From Gentiana macrophylla (Eukaryota; Streptophyta; Magnoliopsida; Gentianales; Gentianaceae): a DNA stretch of 64,000 nt. The stretch lies in assembly GCA_026214975.1 (NCBI GenBank), contig JAOBSW010000246.1:17971-81970 (forward strand), given 5' to 3'. Shown here in pieces: positions 33,020 to 47,200 of this stretch. The notes beneath the pieces were generated by a model that had not been told where the DNA came from, did not search any database, and saw nothing but the letters and a program-made list of their open reading frames with translations. Each line of letters starts with the position of its first letter. Position 1 is the first letter of the stretch. The position numbers were made by a program, and so were the translations under genes.

Positions 33020-36000
33020 CATCAGTTTCTACTCCTTCCCCATTCCTTTCTCATTCAGTTACAAATCTCTTCCGTTCTTTTATCCAAAAGATTTCAAAAT
33101 GACATCTTGAGTGGATAGAGATTCCGGCCGTGGCCATGATTGTTTTGATTTGCACAAAAAATCAGTGCTTTTCTAAACTTTTGATTCGAGCACCGACCGA
33201 CATTAAGTAACATCGATGTCTCGGTAATAATTGTTTTTTCGATCGATTAGATATGTCTGTAGGTTTTGCATTGGCAGTTCATATCCCCGATATACCTGCT
33301 CAAAGGAAATCTTATGCTTGATTGAAAAGATTATTTGTGTAAAGTGCATCGATTTATTCAGATTCTTTGATATGGAAATAATTACTAACCTTAGATTTCT
33401 ACAGTTTCCAGTTGACATATTGCATGCAAATTGAAAACACACATTGGAGATCTTTGTGCATTTACCGGTATCGGTTTGTTTTTATCTTTTTATTTTATTT
33501 TTATTTTTATTTTTTAAACTAACGGATATTGTCTATATACAAATCTTGAAGAAATACAGAATTCTTTCGTTGCCAGAACAAATTTGTGATTCTAAAGAGC
33601 ATGAATTTCACAAGTCAAAGTCAGATGGCGAAGGTATAAGTTTTCCGTCAATTTTGCTTACGATTTTCTTGATTAATTATATAATGAATTACTACTATTT
33701 GTGAATGCTAAGTAACACCTATTTTTTCCCATATTTTTTTTTTTCGTTTTCAGGCTGGGGAGTTGCATCTTCATTAAAATTAATGCTTGGTATGTATGTT
33801 TGTCATTTGTTTATTTATTTTATGGTGGAATAACATATGCAACTCCACTTTGTATATAAACACGTATACCCTTACTTGGAAATAGTCAAAGACATATAAA
33901 AGGTCTGAAGACCAAGATTAATTACGTTGGAAGTTGTTTATGTTTCTTAGTTTTTTAGTTTATTTAAAATATATCAATAGGTGTAACAACTTTGCTCTAC
34001 ATTGATTGATGTAAACCAAAAATAAAAAACCAAGTGAATCGGTGAACAAAAGTCTATAAGAGCTTTAAGAAGAACATCATTAAACATTTGATTAATTACG
34101 GTGAAGGTATTTTCAAATCCTATCATATGGCTATATTTCGATCTAATTTGTTTTGTATATTGATTACATTCTTATCCTGTGTGTTGAGTGTTTGATATTA
34201 TTGCCTATATGATAAACCTTCATTCAAGCATGCAAAAATAGAAGTATGTCTTAAATTCCTCTCTTCAACTTCCTTTATTTTTTTTATATTTTTTTTTTGA
34301 GAACTTCCTTTATTTATTTAACAACTCATAAATCACGTTAAAAAGGTTATTTGTTGTCGTGTATTTGGTATTATATACTATTGTTGTGATTGGCACATAC
34401 CGTTTCTTGGTTTTAGGTGGTTTGTTGTCATTTTTTTTATTGGATCCTTCGAGTTCTCTTGAATCAATTTCATCATTTTTTTCATTGGATTTTTCTAAGT
34501 TTTATATATGACGTTGATATATTATGAGATAAAATTCAACTTCATGGCACCGAAATTAACGATTTTCACTTTATTAATATGCATTTTCTCCACTTTCCTC
34601 CTTTTTGTTTATTCGTTTAGATTTGAGATTTCAATTGATAAAATCATCATTTGAGAGAAATGCCATAAATTAAATTAAATTACATTATACATATCTTGCT
34701 TGATCAGTTGACTAATATTCGATTATGGACATATATAATATATGATGTACATTTCTAAAAACCTGAAGTCCTACTTTTGTTCTTAGAATATATGCCCAAG
34801 ACTTGCATCAAACCAAAAGTCACTTAAAGTTTAAGTCAATTTTTTGTTTTCACATTTGAACATTTGCAACGAATTGTTAAGAGTTCCATTTCACCAATTG
34901 TGAGAAAAATGTGCATCATAATGGTAAGTGGATGTGAAAAAACAAAGAATGTAACTGGGATTTAAATTTTGCTCATTCGATTTATTTATTCTCTTATTTG
35001 TGTCTAACCTAAAATTTGATGATTTGTGTATGTTGCCATGCAATCAAACCCTTTAGCCGGAGAATGTGGAAACCAACCTTCAAGGTAGATGGTATTTGGA
35101 TCCAGTAGACAAGAAGAATTCATCTAGGGTTGACGTCAAATTTTCAGATTATAGGGTTAAAAAAAATTAAGATTTGATGAAATCTATAATTGTGATTCAA
35201 ATTTGAAGAGGATAAATATTGGTCATTTGTGGACTTACATTGAACCGTGAAGTTGAGTGACAATTAATTGTATATATTTTTTCAAGAGATTTTTTTGCAA
35301 ATTGATCGTAGTAGAAAAGTTGTGCACAAGCAGATATATTATAGCTTTTCAATTTTAATCTCTTTCACATAATATATTTTTTATCGTATGAGATGTAAGA
35401 AACGAAAGGTAAGAATAACATTCAGATTGTAAAATTTATTATTTCTCAATAGTAGATGTTATAGGGTTTCGTTTGAATTTTCTTTTGCATTGTTTGGTTC
35501 CAAAACCTCTTTTTCGAACTACACATTTCTGCATTAAGAATTATTCTGGCTATATGGTTGATTGATGTACCATGTTTTCATTTTTCTTTTTATATTTTTG
35601 TGCACGGTTTATCTTATTTTATTTTTTTGGGAAGGGAGGGGATAGGATTTTTTTATCAAATGGATTCAACCAGTCAATATCGGGAAGTGCAATGGACTTT
35701 TTCACAGTTCACATATAATGCATAGTTTGATTTTTTTTTTTCTCCCTTTACTAACTTCATTGTGTTACTTCATGTATGAGGAATAATCGAGTATATCTCA
35801 ATATGGGGAATTAGCGCTTCAAGCATTTTCCACTAATCTCATCGTGATACTATGAACAAGTTATTATATGATGCACCAGTGGATCTATTTTTTTTAGGGT
35901 GGTTCGTAAAATTTTTCCAAGTCAAGTTTTTTTAACAATCCAAAATATTCTTTTATAGGGAAAATATAGGGGTTCCTGGATCCCAATTATTATAATATTC

Positions 36001-36060
36001 CTTCGCCTCTGATATGAAGTAGTTGAGTTATGTTTAGTTAAGTATTCAAGTTTCCTTGGA
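33020..36060. other. Single-copy-looking AT-rich sequence, no gene resolved
   Basis: Some stretches look exon-like, for example 33546-33633 (frame reading RILSLPEQICDSKEHEFHKS, followed by GGTATAAG) and 33756-33789 after a CAG acceptor. No continuous model or family could be built. Poly-T tracts and short AT repeats fill the rest. Confidence 0.3.
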
Positions 36061-36315
36061 AACAAATGTGCACAAGCACAATCTATATGTCACGTATTAT
36101 CGGAATGTTGTCATACAACTTCTTGGTTAACACAGGAGAAGATGAGATTATAGTTCCTATGGTGAGCTCGACTTCTGTTAGAACTGCTTTTTTCTTTATA
36201 TTATTGCCTTCGTTTAGTTTGCAGAAGAGTAATATAACACTGACGGTAAATGATTGGCGCTTTCTAAATTCTTTTTCTGCTTTTGCATTTGGTTTTGCCT
36301 CTTGAAATGGAAAGA

Positions 36316-36998
36316 TTGATTATGACTACAATGGAGAAGGCTGGAGCATGATGGTCCGATCTAATGCTGATGATTGGATGCAAAATCTAGAGACTATACT
36401 GCAGTGTACTCCGTATAGAAGTGAGAGTGATATACTTAATCAGGTAAGAGACACCTCAAAAATTACGATTCGAATTAATCTGAGGAAGAAAAATGCTGAA
36501 TAGCAACGGTTTACCCTTATCTGTTAGAGATAGATGAAACGATTGATGCACGACTCTCATACAGTCTGCTTATCAGCTTTTATCTGCTTTTGCTGTTCTC
36601 TGTAGGTTTTGGTGTCCACTTATGCTTGCACTGCAATAGCTGGCATGATACGAAGCCTATCTGATGTTCTTCCTACGTTTGCAAGTGTGTATCTTCTGAT
36701 TTTTTTTCTTCTCATTTATTTCTCATTTTGCTTATTCTTATTAAAGGTAGATAAGGTTGAAATACTTTGTTGGCATATCCAGATTTTTTACGATTGAGTG
36801 GTTTGTGAAGCATTAAACTGATTCATTTTCATCGTGTATTAAAATCAGTATGTATCATTCTTCTCTCACAGATGGAGCTATGATGAATCAAAGGGGCTTT
36901 TTCGTGATGTTTCCTGCTGACAGATCATGTTAATAATGGATTCTCGGTGACAATGTTCCCAATTTTCACTGCAGTTAGCTATTGCCCCTATCTTTTGA
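36316..36998 (+). pseudogene. Unidentified host-gene fragment with exon-intron structure
   Basis: An exon at about 36316-36443 (IDYDYNGEGWSMMVRSNADD and on to SESDILNQ) ends at a GT donor. A second begins after CTGTAG at 36606 with VLVSTYACTAIAGMIRSLSD. A third piece lies after a CAG at about 36871 (DGAMMNQRGFFVMFPADR). The part 36499-36998, introns included, is nearly identical to 59656-60233 inside the CACTA element. It lacks about 78 bp present there, which removes the end of exon 2. Intron retention points to DNA-level copying. I do not recognise the parent gene. No flanking exons were found, so it is a fragment. Confidence 0.5.
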
Positions 36999-36999
36999 T

Positions 37000-38008
37000 C
37001 AGGGTAATCATATTTTTTTTTCCTAATTATATATTTGTGTTTGTTTTCTATAGTGAGAAATTGCAGAGATGTTGTTGTCCATTTGACAGGGTTCAAGTTC
37101 ATATGTATTTTTTTTTTGTTTTTTTAAATCTAAAGATGTAATTCCTGTTTCAATACTTATGAATTGAGATATGGAAGTAATATGGTGTTTTTAAGCAGGG
37201 CGAATGATTTATTTGAATGTGTTGTTTTTTTTTTACAGTAATATCAACATTTTCTGGGTTTCAATGGTGTTTTTTTTTTTTCTTCACAATTTACCCGACC
37301 CAAAACCGGGTTTCGGAAAGGAAAAAAAAAACAAAAAAACAGAAATATTCCAGCCGCAAATGACATGGTAATTTTACATTTTTGTTATCCTATTTCAAAA
37401 ATTAGTTGCAACCGTTATTATAAGTTACTTAGATTCGCATTACATGCTTTCTTCCTTTTAATAGTTAACAAAATGGTTGGGGATTTGATTGTTTAAACTT
37501 TAATGGCATCGTTGGTGATGAATCCATACCATTTTCAATTGTTTTTTTGTTCATGTCTCTTACACATGCTCACAAATTTGTATTTTTTTTCCATGTGTTG
37601 CCTAAAATTTAGTGGGATGATTGTTGTTCAGTTTCACCAGATATCCATCAACCAATACTATTTTTCATCGACATTGAACACATTTCTACAATTATCTTTC
37701 ATCAGTATATGGACATGCTTCATTTGATTGCTTTTTTTCATTCAAACCATCGTTTTTTGGATTTTATGTTTCCTCAAATTTCTTCCATTATTATAATATC
37801 CAAATTAATTGTCGCATACATTTTGATAGATCGATTTTTTTTTCCATTATCGCACAAATTAAATTTATTCTATGTTTTTATGAATAAAATCATTATTTTA
37901 TATGTTAGTTTGTTTAAACATTTACATTTTTTTATAACATATTATTTTCCTATGATGTTTATTTTTTTTTTATATACGCTTCTCCAAAATCGCATTTGTT
38001 TTTTAATA

Positions 38009-38090
<82 letters not shown>
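37000..38090. other. T-rich sequence ending in an AT microsatellite
   Basis: Long T-rich stretches with no credible coding region, ending in an 80-bp (AT)n tract at 38011-38090. A short inverted pair around ACCCGACCCAAAACCGGGT lies at 37295-37313. The frames at 37503 and 37709 are hydrophobic only because of T-richness. Confidence 0.4.
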
Positions 38091-38095
<5 letters not shown>

Positions 38096-38929
38096 TCTTA
38101 TATTAATATATAGTAATACAATTAATTAAATTGTATAATCCAAGTTGTATCATATACATTCCAAAATTACGCCATCTTTAGCCAAAGATATGGCATCCAA
38201 ATATTCTTTAATTAATATAATTCTATGATTAATTAATTTGCAAAATCCATGTGTATCAATATACACATATAAATTTCGACTTACACATACATCATATGTA
38301 TATTTAATTAATCAACACAATTAATATCTTGTATTATATTTATTCATAATAAATAAATACCACCATATTAATTTATCACTATAACACTTTTTAATCCGGC
38401 TAGATGTTCATATGTGTGTGACCCGATAGGCCTCCGAATATGTTGGCCGTAGACACAAAGTACAAATTGTGAAAATGCCCTTTATATCTAACGATCACGG
38501 AATAGCGTCTAACAACACACCGTGACCCCCAATTGTGAGAGGAGTCAAATGCAATGACTACTACATTTCATGTAAAATAATTACGCGTAAATAGAATTTA
38601 TCATTTGTAATAATATTCATACGGTCGACGTCGAAAGTGTCAAACATCAACGATCGTGATCTTATAACTGGATTTCATACTCTCAAGTAACTCATTTACT
38701 TCCACTTTGCAAAGATTCACGAGAGTAAGACATTCCTTATAAGTAAGTCCTTTCGGATATTCACTAATACCGATAGGTGCGCGATTCACGGACGAACAAC
38801 ATGAATCATACGCATGCTTCAGTATCACACCCAATCATTACCGCATGATCGCCCCGTGGCTAGGGGAAACCTCAATAGTGTCAAAGCATGACAATCCACA
38901 CCGTGATGCATGAAGACTCCGGTCTTAGG

Positions 38930-39905
38930 ATAATTACACAACCGCCACATAGTGTGACACTTAATAAAGTAAGTGGGCCAGTCTAACGTACGCATTCTCT
39001 AATACACGCCCACGTACGGTCCAAGTGTTTCTACACTTTGATAGACGAGATCTATCCCTACATTTAATAAGATAGAAGACATCTAATACGTGCTAGTCTA
39101 ATTGTACTATCAATGTTCCGTTTGACAGTATATATGACTAGAGACATTTAAGTATCAAACATTTTTAAAGTGAGTCAAGATCTCATCAACCATAATCACT
39201 ATCATGGTTTCTCTTTCACAGTTTGACACTAGGGCCATTATCATATAACAACATCGTAATTGGTTCGTTAAACGAACAAATATATAATAACAGAAAAGCC
39301 ATTTAATATATGTATAATTATAAAGAAATAGTAGAAATGAACCGACCGGGTCGGATCCTGTCCAACCCGATTGGGTTTAGGACACTATTTCGACAATAAA
39401 TGCATTACACATCGATATAGTTGATCATACATTGGTATTTTTTTTGGAACATTACATTGGTATAATATAAACACAATCAAACACATCAGATGACAAATAT
39501 ATCAATAAGAGGAGTATCATGCACCAATTCTCAACACATCCGCCACTGAACATGACACTTATTAGATAAGTGGGTCAATCCAACATATGAATTCTCAACA
39601 CACGTCCCATACATGTCTAAGTGTCAACACACTTTGATATATTAGATTTATCACTATCTTCATTAAATAAAAACACATGATATGTGCTAGTCTAACTAGA
39701 TTAACATTATCCTATTAAGTGGTACTATAACTAAGAATATTTAAACTTAAATATTTACTATGAATCGATATATAATCAATTATAATCTCATTATGAATTT
39801 ATGAATAGAAAATAAATAATAACAAAATACCATTTTATATAAGAATATACATAAAAGTATATATATATAATAACCGCCCCGATTAGGTTAAGGGCATTAC
39901 ACCAA
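38930..39905 (-). repeat. Two diverged tandem copies of a retroelement-like segment
   Basis: Segment 38930-39395 is repeated in diverged form at 39530-39905. Shared landmarks in order are CCGCCAC, GACACTTA, AAGTGGGYCARTC, CACTTTGATA, GTGCTAGTCTAA, and a CCG-rich end close to GCATTACAC. The left copy follows a minus-strand frame at 38834-38640 without recognised homology. The whole could be LTR sequence of one element, but primer-binding sites were not seen. Confidence 0.45.
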
Positions 39906-41218
39906 CACCCTGGCCAACGGTCAACTGTTATCTTCCACCTTCATTCATGTTCTATCAGCCATCTGGACGAAGGATTACTGGTTCTCTGATAGCAAATTGC
40001 CAGGTTCTTAGAAACTAACAAAAAAATTGTCTAAAACTTTTAAGAACATAAAACTAAAAAGAATAAACTTCATAATTATCATTAGCTACATTTGCTTACT
40101 TAAATAAGGAAAAACGTGACATACAAGAATATAACTAATTTCCACTTCGGCACATGGCTTGGCTAACAAGCTGTCAACGTGGATAGTGAGTTAAGACAAC
40201 GTGATAAAAGTTAGCGTGACATATGATAATTATTTATTAACATGATGAGCTTTCAACGGCTATTAACCGTAACAACGGTCACTAATATTTCCATTTACAT
40301 TATCATTCTTCGATCCCAACATAAGCATATTTAATCACCGAATAAGACAACCACTCAATCTCACCTCGTTTAATATCCCTGATTTCCGTATAAATACATA
40401 TCGAGAATTTCATGGTGAACCAAGAATGAATTACCATAACGGAAAGAAATATTTCATTTAGGGTAACACTTTATTAAACCCTACTTTAACGGATAAGGGC
40501 GATCGACTACATCAAAAAACAAAAGAATGCAGAAAATGGAAAACTAAAGACCTGAATACATAAACACCTCATAGAACTGACTTTCTCTCATATTATCGGC
40601 AAACTTCTAAAAATTCAAGATTAAATATGTTATCAAGCTATTGAAGAAGATTTTCCTTTTAGTGACCGTAAGAGGTTCTATAGATTGAGTGAGTGAGTAA
40701 AGCACGGGTGAAGCAGGAGTTTGGGTAGAGCCGGATCTACGTGTTCGCTAGGTAAACGCTCTCTTTAAAACTTGCAGTCATGAATTTTTACGAATCACCA
40801 CACATAAGGTGAGAGACCCTACCAGGCAGGAAAACCCACAACCCCGGAAGAAGCAGAAAAATAAATTTTTGTTTCTTCGTCGCCACGTCAAATATGAGAT
40901 GAATTAGAATTGTTTTTATGTATTTAAAAAAAAAATTAAAGTCAAAATTTCTAGATCTATTAAAAATATGTTCACAAAGAAGGATGGAAGACAGCTATAA
41001 ATATGTTAATGCCATGGTTGTCCTTGTATATATATGTGTACCTAGTACTACTAGACATTTACATAAATAAAAATTTCATTTTGGTAATCAGTGAGAAAAA
41101 AATAGAGCAGGGTATCCTCGAACCACCTTTTGAAAAGCGTTGCAGCCTACTAGATTTTGCTGCCGGAGCTGAAAGTGAGGATCTTTAGAAAGCCGACGTT
41201 CTCAAAACTCTTTCCCCT
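39906..41218 (+). promoter_or_regulatory. Upstream region of the PPI1-like gene
   Basis: About 1.3 kb between repeats and the first coding exon. CGTATAAATAC at 40388-40398 and TATATATGTG at 41028-41037 are possible TATA elements. The stretch before the start codon is open in several frames, but none extends the predicted protein without a stop. Promoter assignment is by position. Confidence 0.3.
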
Positions 41219-44200
41219 ATGAACGTGCAGGTAAATGTGATCAGATGTTATGTATAAAGAAAAAATGTGATCAGATGTTTATGTTTATTTTAATTTTTGT
41301 TTTGGTTTCCATTTTATTTGATGAACCTCAACTTTTGGCGAATTAGTTGTTAATTTTCCGCGATCTGGTTGAAATCGAACCAGATCGGAAGTGACAAGCC
41401 TTCTTGCTTTTATTTTTTTGTTGTTGTTGGTGGTGTTGTTTTTGTTGTGTGCGTGTGCGTGCGTGCTAACAGTTTTCTGCTCCGAACAGGAATTTGAGGA
41501 TCAAGGCCAGAAGGATGCTTTTCGTATCGCCATTTCAAATGAAAAGGTGGAAGGTGATTCAAATGATAACCATGGTGCTGAGGCAGCATCTGTGATTCAA
41601 GTGGAACCTCAAGCAGCAGTCATGGAAGTGGGTGCATTGGATCATGTTGGTGATGACGTCCTGACAAGTCTCAAAAGATTGTTCTGAGTCGAATGATTAT
41701 TCTGGAGAGGTTAAAGAGTCTCAACCTGGTAATTTACAAGCTGATCCCTGTGAATCACATGAAGCTGACATCAATTTTGGGGATAAACAACGTGTGGAGG
41801 AGTCATCAGATGGTTTAGAGGGAATGCTGATTGTGCATCTCAGCCAACTGAGTTCCAAAAGGTGATCTTGGAGGACAAATCTGTTGCAGGATCGGATGCA
41901 CATACGGAATCTGAAATCCTTGCTACCGTCTCAGATGAGTCAGGATCTCATAAGGAAAATGCTGGCGAGAATTTTGTCGAGGACACAAAGGAGATACTTC
42001 CTCCAGAGCCTAAAGAGATCCAAGATGCCACTGAGGTTGAGCCTGAAATTTGTAGGACTGAGGATTCTGGAGAGGAAAGTGTTTGTGGACCTATTTCAAA
42101 GGAGAATGAAAACAGTTCCTCTGTTTTGTCTGTCGATGTTGATAGTATTTCAGAAGGAAAAGAGGGCTACCAAAATATTGATGATAGCGAGAAGCCCTTT
42201 GAACAGCTTCCTTCGATTAGCATTGATAAACCAGAAACTAAGCATGCTGGGGAGGAACTTTCTGAGGAAGCAACGTCGAAGCTTCTTCTAGAGCCTGATA
42301 AAAACCAAGATGCCATTACTGTGGTATGTGAGAATGGTCATTCTGAGGCTGCTCATGGGCTTGCGAGTGAAGAACCAGAAACTCAAAGTGTCGGTGAACC
42401 TTCCGTTGAAATACAAGAATCCTATCAACATGTTGACCACAGCGAGAAGCCCTTTGACCTACATCCTTCTTCTGGCATTTCTGAAGCTCAAATTCCAGCC
42501 TTTGAGGTTCCAAAACCAGAAACTGATCTTGGTGGGGAGAATATTGCCGAGGACACGAGGATGAAGCTTCTTCCAGAGTCAGATGAAAACGATGGTTCCA
42601 TTGCAGAGATAGGTGAGAATGGTCATTTGGAGGTTGATAATGGACTCGGTGCTGAAGAAGCTGGAACCGAAGTGTCAGCGGACCTTCATTTAAGGAAAAT
42701 GAAGGCCATTGCCCTGTTGTATCTGTCGATCATAGTGTTTTAGAAAGAAATGAATCCAGTCAACATATTGATGATAGCGAGACGGCCCTTGAAATACACT
42801 CTTCTCCTAGCATTTCCAGCACTCCAGTTGTCGCCTCCAGTTGTCTAAAACCAGACTCTGATCTTGGGGAGGGGCCAGGCCAAAGTATTGAAAATGTCCC
42901 TGATATTGATGATTTCCAGGGACATGAAGTCGATCAGGAGGCCTCTTCCTGTCAAGATGTTGTTGAAGAAGTTAAAATTATTGAGAATCTTAGACCTGAG
43001 AATGAAGATGTTAATGCTTTCGCTGTTGAAAGTGTTGAAAATGGACATCAAATTACCCAAGACAAGATATTGGAAACAAAATCATTTGTGCCAGATTGTT
43101 CCGTCACAGTCACTGATCAGGCTGCTCAAATTCCCATCACAGTCACTGATCAGGCTGCTCAAATTCCCATCACAGTCACTGATCAGGCTGCTCAAACTGA
43201 AGATTCTGCTGATCACATTACCCAAGACAAGATATTGGAAACAGAATCATTTGTGCCAGATAGTTCCATCACAGTCGCTGATCAGGCTGCTCAAATTCCC
43301 ATCACAGTCACTGATCAGGCTGCTCAAATTGAAGATTCAGCTGATCAGGTTGCTCAAGTTGAAGATTCAGCTGGCGGAAAAACTAAAACTTCCTCTCCTG
43401 GAAAAACTGCAAGTTTGGAAAGTAAAACGGGCGACTTTTCTTGCTGTGACACCCATTCTTCCATCGAGGATCTACATGATACCGAACAAATCTCTTATTC
43501 TGAAAGAGAAACGACTCCATCTCACGGTGATGATCTGGACTTCAAGAGTGAAATTGTGCTTGCCAATGCTGAAAGTAACGATGTATCGCCTGTAGTATCA
43601 AATGCAGAATCAGACCTTAAAGAAGAAAAATCTTCCAGCACAGGGAGCAGAAATATGTCTTCCAGCAATGATAGCGTAGATACACTTTGAAGAGCGTCCT
43701 TCTTCTATCATTTCCAACGCTCCCATTGTTGTCTCCAATTGTATGAAACCGAAATTGATCTTGAGGAGAGGCCAGGTCAGAATATTGAAAATGCCTCTGA
43801 CATTGATGTTTTCCAGGGACATGAAGATGATCAGGAGGCTTCTTCCTGTAAAGAATTTGTTCAAGTTCAATCTGTTGAGGACTCTAGACCAGAGAATGAA
43901 GATAATGATGCTTTAGCTGTTGAAAATGTTGAAAATGGACATTACATTACCAAAGACACAACTTTGGAAATACAATCATGTGCGCCTGATACTACCGTCA
44001 CGGTTATTGATCAGGCTGCCAAAATTGAAGATTCAGCTAGTGGAGACACCAACCCTTCCTCTCCTGGTGCAAATTTGAAAAGAAAATAGCCACAAGCGTA
44101 AAAGGAGACGACTTTTCTTGTAGCGATGGGCATCCTCCCATTGAACATATCCATGGAATCACTGATCCAGATGGAGAAATGGCTCCTTTCCATGGTGCAT

Positions 44201-47200
44201 GTTTGGACTCTAAGAATGAAATTGTGCTTAGCAATGCTAGGAGTAATGATATAACAACAGCAGTATTAAACGCAGAATCAGAGTTTAAACAAGAGAATTC
44301 AGTCCAGCGATGATAGCAAGAAGTCCCTTGTCTCCAGTTTTGTGAAACCAGAAATTGAACTTGGTGGTGAGAGGCTAGGTCAGAGTATTGAAAATGCTTC
44401 TGATATTGATGTTTCCCAGAGACATGATGTCGTTCAGGAGGCTTCTTCCTGTAAAGAAAATGTTGTTCAACTTCTTGAGGACCTTAGACCAGAAAGTGAA
44501 GATACTGATGCTAAAGGTGTTGGAAGTGTTGAAAATGGACATTACAATACCGGAGACGAAATTGGAAATAAAATCATGTTTGCCAGATACTACCATCACT
44601 GTTACAGATGAGGTTGCTGAAAATGAAAATGTGGCTGGTGGGAACACTGACTTTTCTTCTCCTGGAAAAAATGCAAGATCAGAAAATAAAGCAGCCAGTG
44701 ACGAAGAAAATAAAGCAGCCAGTGACGAGTTTGTCCTTAATGTCGCCAATTCTGTCCTTAATATCGCCGCCACTTTCAATGGTACTGGCTTGGACTCCAA
44801 GAACGAAATTGTCCCCGTCAGTGTCAAGAGTAATGATATACCAACAGTAGTATCAGATGCAAAACCTGACTTTGCACAAGAGAGTTCTTCCGGCATAGGC
44901 AGCAGAAAAGTGTCTTCCAGTGATTTGGTCCTGTCTGAAGGTGGTGGCCCAGTTTTTAATGAAAATGTGCCCAACCTTCATGTCGGAATTGGGGATTTTG
45001 AGAACAACGAAGAGCAATTGACTGGTGAGGATGTCAATAAGAGTGAGAAACTAACATTTCAAGAAAGAGATGATGTAGAGAAATCCAGTGTCACTTCAGC
45101 TGAGATTTCGGGTGTGGATGCTAGGAATGGACAGGGTATGGGTTCAGAGTCCTTGGTGAAGCCGTTCCCTTTTCTGATCAGATTGCCTAAATTTGATGAT
45201 ACGGAAATTAGGGAACAGGTCAGACAAGCTCAACTTATTGTTGAGGAGAAGACACGGCTCAGGGATGCCTTCCGACTTGAAATCGTCAAGTATAGAGTAT
45301 GACATTTTTTCTTAATCCTTGTATCTTTTTACTTAAAAAATCCATTATGTTAATAATGGCAAGGTGATCCTCTTTTGAACAGCATAACTGCCGTGAGCAT
45401 GACTCCAGATATAAGGCTGCTATGGATGAAGCGAGAGCTTCAAAAAGGGCAGTGAAGTCTAAGCGTGCAGAAATAGATTCACTCCAGACTGTAATTAATA
45501 AAGTGAAAAATGCACAATCTATAGAGGATATTAATGCTAAGGTACTCTCTCTTTTCTTGTGTATTTTTTAATATGCATATCTGTTATGTGTGTATTCATG
45601 TCCAGTAATGCAAACCTCCTTTTGCACGCGGACTCTTCTGTCTTATTTGCATAAGGATGCCAACAACAGGCACGTTGGTCTGTCGGATAGTTGTTGAGTT
45701 TTCTTTGTGTGCAATTTTTTTTTATTTGTAATGCTGTTGAGTTTTCATCCTGTAGATCGTGAGTTTGGAGCACATGATTGAACATGAAACTCTGTCCTTA
45801 TTGGAAGAAAAACAGTTCATTCGTGAGATCAAGCAATTGAAGCAGCTTCGTGAGCAATTATCCTCCAGCATAGGTAGCAAGGATGAAATTCAACAGGCTC
45901 TGAAGGACAAAGATCAAATTGAAGGGCGTTTGAAGGTCCACTATTTAAACATCTTATCCTTCTAAGCTGTTTCGTGTCGTGCTCAAGTTATTACTTTCTC
46001 TAGATTAACATGAAAGTAATAAAATAGGTTCAATGGACTTTTCTCGAAATCCACTTCTCTTGCCTTTTTTTAAATGTGTAAATGAACTTTTTGTTTTGTT
46101 TTGTTTTGGTATTCACTAAACTAATGCAAGTGTTTCAGGGTTTGAGAAAGGAGCTTGATGGCCTCAAAGACAGTGTCTTGAAAGCCGAGGCAGTTGCTCG
46201 AGCCGTGGATAAAATATATGAGGGTGAAAGTAAAAAATTGAAGGAAGCGCAAGATCAGTACACGGCTGCAGATAATGTTCGACAAGAAGCATACAAGCAT
46301 ATGCAGAATTTGAGGACAGAGATGTATGAAAAGGTTAGATATTCTGCTGCTTATCTTGTCTAAATTCAATAGTTAGCCTATATGTACAGCTGAATATTCA
46401 CCTAGATTCACTTGGATACTGTATGGTCTGGTTAATTAGCTACTATAGGTGGTTTAGTATCCTGATGACCAAGGCTGCTAAGGATCTTTTTTAGAGTCCG
46501 TTAAATATGTGTATTACTTGAGAAATCAAGATTACCTTGAGATGGGGGGATTCTTGTTGGCTAATTTACGTGCATTTTTTTTGGTAAGAGTGAAAGTGGC
46601 CTAGTTACTTTATTGCTTGATATTATGGGACTATGACTAGATATTGCATGTCGATTACCTCAGCGATTAGTGTGGCGTTGAACTTTAATGAAGCATCCAC
46701 ATCAAAGGACTACGTTATGTTAGGAAAAAGCAATTTCATTGTCTCTCTTTATAACTAATTCTTCCTTTACTGCATCTAGTAAAAAGGATTTGAATTTTTA
46801 ACCGAAGAGAACTCATTTTTTTTCCCGGCGTATAAGCTATACTACTTTTTATAGAAATTAAGTAGGAAGATGAACTTAAGAGAAAATATAACTCTTGTTG
46901 AGGGTGTTGAAGTATTGGGTGACGTTAAGTGCACCCTGTTTGGTTTCCTTTAGAGAGGTTTTCAGACCAAAACAGTAGCATAATTACCTTGGTCAGAATA
47001 GTTTTTAGCTATCTTATCCCAGATAGCCTTTGCAGAAGTAGTAAAGAGATGAACTTGGCTGATATCATCAATCATAGAGTTGATGAGCCAAGATACAACA
47101 ATAGCATTTTCTGTCTCCCAGACAGCATATTCAGGAGATTCTTTATTGGCTGGGGGTTTAATGGTTCCAGTTAGGTAACCAAGCTTACCTCTTCCAGTGA

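Noticed and set aside
31870..38010. Calling the whole block a Helitron
   Set aside because: Neither a TC start nor a CTRR end with hairpin could be found; kept only as a suggestion in the findings.
37709..38113. 134-codon hydrophobic frame as a membrane protein
   Set aside because: Composition reflects T-rich DNA and the run of Ile-Tyr is a translated AT microsatellite.
42316..44974. Minus-strand and alternate-frame ORFs across exon 2 of the PPI1-like gene
   Set aside because: They are shadows; only the acidic repeat frame shows consistent repeats and joins the conserved PPI1 core.
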